DNA from: Apostichopus japonicus
Taxonomy: Eukaryota; Echinodermata; Holothuroidea; Aspidochirotida; Stichopodidae
Reading direction: 5' to 3'
Assembly: GCF_037975245.1 (NCBI RefSeq)
Contig: NC_092577.1
Span: 3,172,501 to 3,236,500 of the forward strand
DNA: 64,000 nt
The notes beneath the pieces were generated by a model, which saw only the letters and a list, made by a program, of their open reading frames with translations, did no database searches and had not been told where the DNA came from. Of the stretch, positions 48,701-52,900 are shown piece after piece; position 1 is the first letter of the stretch; each line of letters opens with the position of its first letter. Made by a program: the position numbers and the translations under genes.

Positions 48701-49895
48701 CTCCCTTTTTGACAAAAAGGATACTTATCGGTCAGGAAAGGACTGTCAAACTTCTAAAGATCCGAAGCTAAAAAAACTTCCGGCGATCGTCGAAGAAAAC
48801 CAAGACAATTTTCCAAGGAAACTATCCACAAGAAAAATATGCGTGTAGGCACTTGGAATGGTAGAATGAAAAAGGAGGAGGGACCGGAAGGGGGGTCCGG
48901 TCATAGAGGGCGCACAGTGTTATTTATTTACCAGGACTTTATAGGCACGGTAGAATGAGGTGCTAAGGTTGTGAGGAGACAGGTAAGCGAGGAGCGAAGT
49001 AAATGCTAAAAATCGCAAGTGGCTTTTTACTAAACGTTTATTCCAAATGCGATCAAATTGCGAGAATCGTGTAATCCCGCAGGTAATGCGAACCCTGGCC
49101 GTCATAATAGATAGTAGTAGTAGTAACAACCGTTTAAGGGCTAAATTGTATATTTATATGGTCTGATCCAATAGAGGTGGAGAGCAAACATAAGCAGTGG
49201 CTCCAGTGCAATGTTAGTAGTGATGTTAATTATATGAAGTTATTAACAAGTTAATGAAAGAAACAAAAGCAAATAGAAATTATTGAGGAAAGTTTTATAC
49301 CTTACATTACACCTATTTTGAACATGAAAACATCGTCAGTGGAGAATATAATTCATTAAGTAAAGCATCCAATATGTCGTTTCTTGAAAATCGCGATACA
49401 ACAAGGGTAAACAATTTTTTTTTTTTGGGTACCCAGATACCTGACGGGTAACGGCTCGAAGGTACCCGGTTCCCGATTTTTGGACCTGTGTGAACACTAT
49501 ATATATATATATATATATGTTAATATATATATAAATGAAAATCGTAATGAGTTGGAAAATCAAGAACAGTGAAAAAACTTTCAGCCTCCACTGGGATTCG
49601 AACCATGGGCCTCCCGCTCTGTACGCGGACACCCTAACCACTAGGCTATGGACGCTGATTGTATGTCCAGAGGTTCGAAACCGGTAAGGGAGATCGTAAT
49701 TCCACTGTAGGTTTTTGTCACCTGTATCGAACAATACTAGTTCTGTTTTTGGTGACATATTTTGCCTTACTCTAGAGATCAAACATGATGCTAACCAACT
49801 CGAAAATCATTTGTGATTCCTAAAGCCGGATCTCGAAAGAGATACTTTGAATATATATATATACATACCGGTTTATATGTACCGGTATATACCGG

Positions 49896-49930
<35 letters not shown>

Positions 49931-52900
49931 TAAAAACAGAATATGGTATGTTTCAGGAATTTGGAGAAGCATTAACTCAAAGGTGCAACCTACCAACGTA
50001 AAGAAATACAATGACGTAAAAAAGAAAGGGAAAAAAATGGAGCAAAATATGGAAAAAGTTACCACACCATTGACAGCATGAAAATAAATTGTGCATTAAT
50101 TCTTTCAATATATTTATATAAATATATATCAAATATTGAAAGAGCAAGATTAAATTTTATTTCCTGCAAATCCCAGGTGAAATGGAGACAAACATCATTT
50201 TTTGATCAAATCGAGAGAATTTCTTCCAGCTAAGAAAGGGGATGCCAAGAAATCAAGGGTCTTCAAATGCATCATAAAGTTATGTCATTTTCCTTCCAAT
50301 TCACTTTTGATTCTTCTTGATTTTGTTAAATGATTTTTTATTATTTTTTTTTTATTTATAGTTTTCAATTTTGATTATTGTCAGTCTGTTAAATCTGTTA
50401 CTTCTTCACTGTCCCCAGGTGTTAGGAAACAAATGTTCGAAATTTATGTAAAAAGAAGGACAGAGAACTCCTCACTGGGAGAGGATGGTCCTTGAAAGTG
50501 ATATAAACAAGAGTGCATTTGTTGCGAGGAAGCAGGGGAAGTAAGTGTCTATAAATCAATTAAATTTATGACTCGAGTGAAACAAAATATTCAAAATGTG
50601 TGCAAGAATTATGTTTAATATTTGAGTATTATTTCAGGATCTGTGGTCAAAGATGATCTTTTGTGATCTATTTTCAGACTATGTAATCCACTAATCCCTT
50701 AATCCTCCAAAGCCCTAAATTACCTATACAATTTGCACATTTTCATGACCGAACGAACTGCATGGTTAATTTTGAAATGATTCTCGATTTTGCTACTCCT
50801 GTCTGGCATTTGCTGCCCGACGCTAAGAAATATCACACCTATATAAATATATATGTATTGTTATATATATATATGTATATAAATATCTATATATATATAT
50901 ATATATAAATATATATATACATGTATTTATATATTGTAGTGAGTTGGAAAATCCAGAACAGTGAAAAACTTCCAGCTTCCACCGGGAGTCTATCCCAGGC
51001 CTCCCGCTTTAAATGCGGATATATATATCCCCATATACATATTTACACCCAGGATTTGCAGGCGGAAAAAAATGAGATTAAAACGTGAATAAATGAATAT
51101 ATCGAGGCAGCACAAGCACCTGTGTAAGTTGCACTTTGCGGCATGCATGTATGACCCAGCGTGGAATATGTGAACTGCTCCTGGCAAATACAGATGCCCT
51201 CATCAAAGCTTCCGTCCCCCGGAAGTTTAAAGCATTCCTCGTTAAGCCCGCAATCGGTGCGTGAGTAGCATGTGACCCATTCTTCCCGGAGAAGCTCCGG
51301 GTTGGTGTCCGGGGAGGAGGAGAGGACGCCAGTGGTGGTGTCATCCCCGTAAATGGTGTCAGAGGGGTTCAAAGGGAAGGAGTCATGCAAAAGAGGGTAA
51401 TCATAAAATGTAGATGAACCTTTGTGTCGAGAATTGCGATGCTGCGACGACGAAGAAGTGTCTGCTAATGGACCTTTGAAATGGAAAATGAAAAAAATAT
51501 GAAAATATGATTACAATGTATTGGCAGGAAAAATATGAAAAAAGCAAAGCAACTTGTTAAATGTCTGACATCTCTAATATTATGAAGAAAAGAATGATTA
51601 CAATGGAATGTCTAAAATATTTCTGTTCAGAAATTCAATAAACAAAATTCATGTTCTATCTTGAAATTATTTTATTTCTTTAATTAAATAGTTATCTTTC
51701 CTAAACCTTCCCTCTGCCCTTTCCCTCCTCTTTCATCCCGTTCCCCACATAACAAAGGATATGTCATCTTTTCTCCGGGTGATATCCTTTTTCAGAATCT
51801 AAAAACTTCAACTTTTTGGACAACTGAGTTAAAAAATGATGACAATCAGAGGCAAAGCTTTACTAAATGGGAAAAATCAGAGGTGGCTGTTTGTTGCATG
51901 TAAATTTTTTTGCATGTAACTTTTTATGTCATATTGTAATTATTTGAATTGTCAAATTCTGTATTGATATCAGAGAGAACAATGACAAAAATATTCCCAA
52001 ATTTAAATAATCAAAAATATTCCCTAATTTTAATAATCCTTCCAGGTATTCATATGAAAGGAAGCTATTACTTAGATCATGACTAATACAAGCAGGGCTT
52101 GATAAGATCAAAGTTTTTGCTAAAATTAAGATTCCTATCTAAACCTTCAAAGATATTAAGATCTGGTATTTTTTTCCCCTCCTTTTGTAAACTCTCGCAA
52201 TAGAAACTCTTGCTAGACGCCTTGCAAAGTGAATTATTTAAACATTCCCCTACACTATCTAATGTTCCTTCGACAAAAAAAAAAAATAGTTCCAGACTTC
52301 ATCGATAATAGCTCTTTGGTTTCCGCTGCCGTGAGTTTCTGTGGGAGTCAGTCGGGGAAGATCTATGCCACCTCGGGCAATGCCTTCCAAGGAGAAAGTG
52401 ACACACTTCTGGAGCAATGTGGAAGATGTTGAGTTGAGGTTGTCATATGACCTACATAATAACGGTGGCTTAGTGCTATGCAGCATTTGAATGGAAATGA
52501 ACAACGTTGTAACACATCTTGAAGTACACATACTGTAGCAATGAATAATTTGACATGGCTTCAGGATGAAACTCCAGCTGGATTTTCTGCAAGCAGTTCT
52601 TGCAAAGCAGTGGTCTGAACTTCACCATTTGCCAGCTTTTCTCCCTATCTCCTCTCCCTTCCTCCTTTCTCCACCACTCTCCCCCCCCCCCATCCACCTT
52701 CTGTCAAAGAGCATGAATATGATGTTTAATCAACTTTGTGTTATGGACATATACATTGAAAAGAGTGTGGATATCATATTTTCCAAGAACGTTTTCTTGT
52801 TCCATAGGCAAGTCAAAGGCATGTTTGTTCAACTTCATGCCCTTACAATGTTAACATCAAAGTGTTCCATTACCTTGTAACATCTGACTAGCCCTGTAGT

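Larger units (their letters stand above)
42470..49004 (-). mobile_element. DIRS-like tyrosine-recombinase retrotransposon, near full length
   Basis: 6.5 kb element with inverted terminal repeats identical over ~119 bp, an internal complementary region at 43104-43202 that copies both outer edges, and minus-strand gag, RT/RNase H and tyrosine recombinase genes. This combination is diagnostic of the DIRS group, thought to integrate as a circle by recombinase without a target duplication; none is seen. GC content is much higher than the flanks. It sits in intron 3 of the KIAA0319-like gene, in the same sense. Gag is intact, but pol shows frameshifts. Confidence 0.93.

Noticed and set aside
49580-49655. 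Functional tRNA gene
   Set aside because: A and B boxes are present, but the acceptor stem does not pair well, and the sequence continues into the SINE body and TA tail shared with two other copies.
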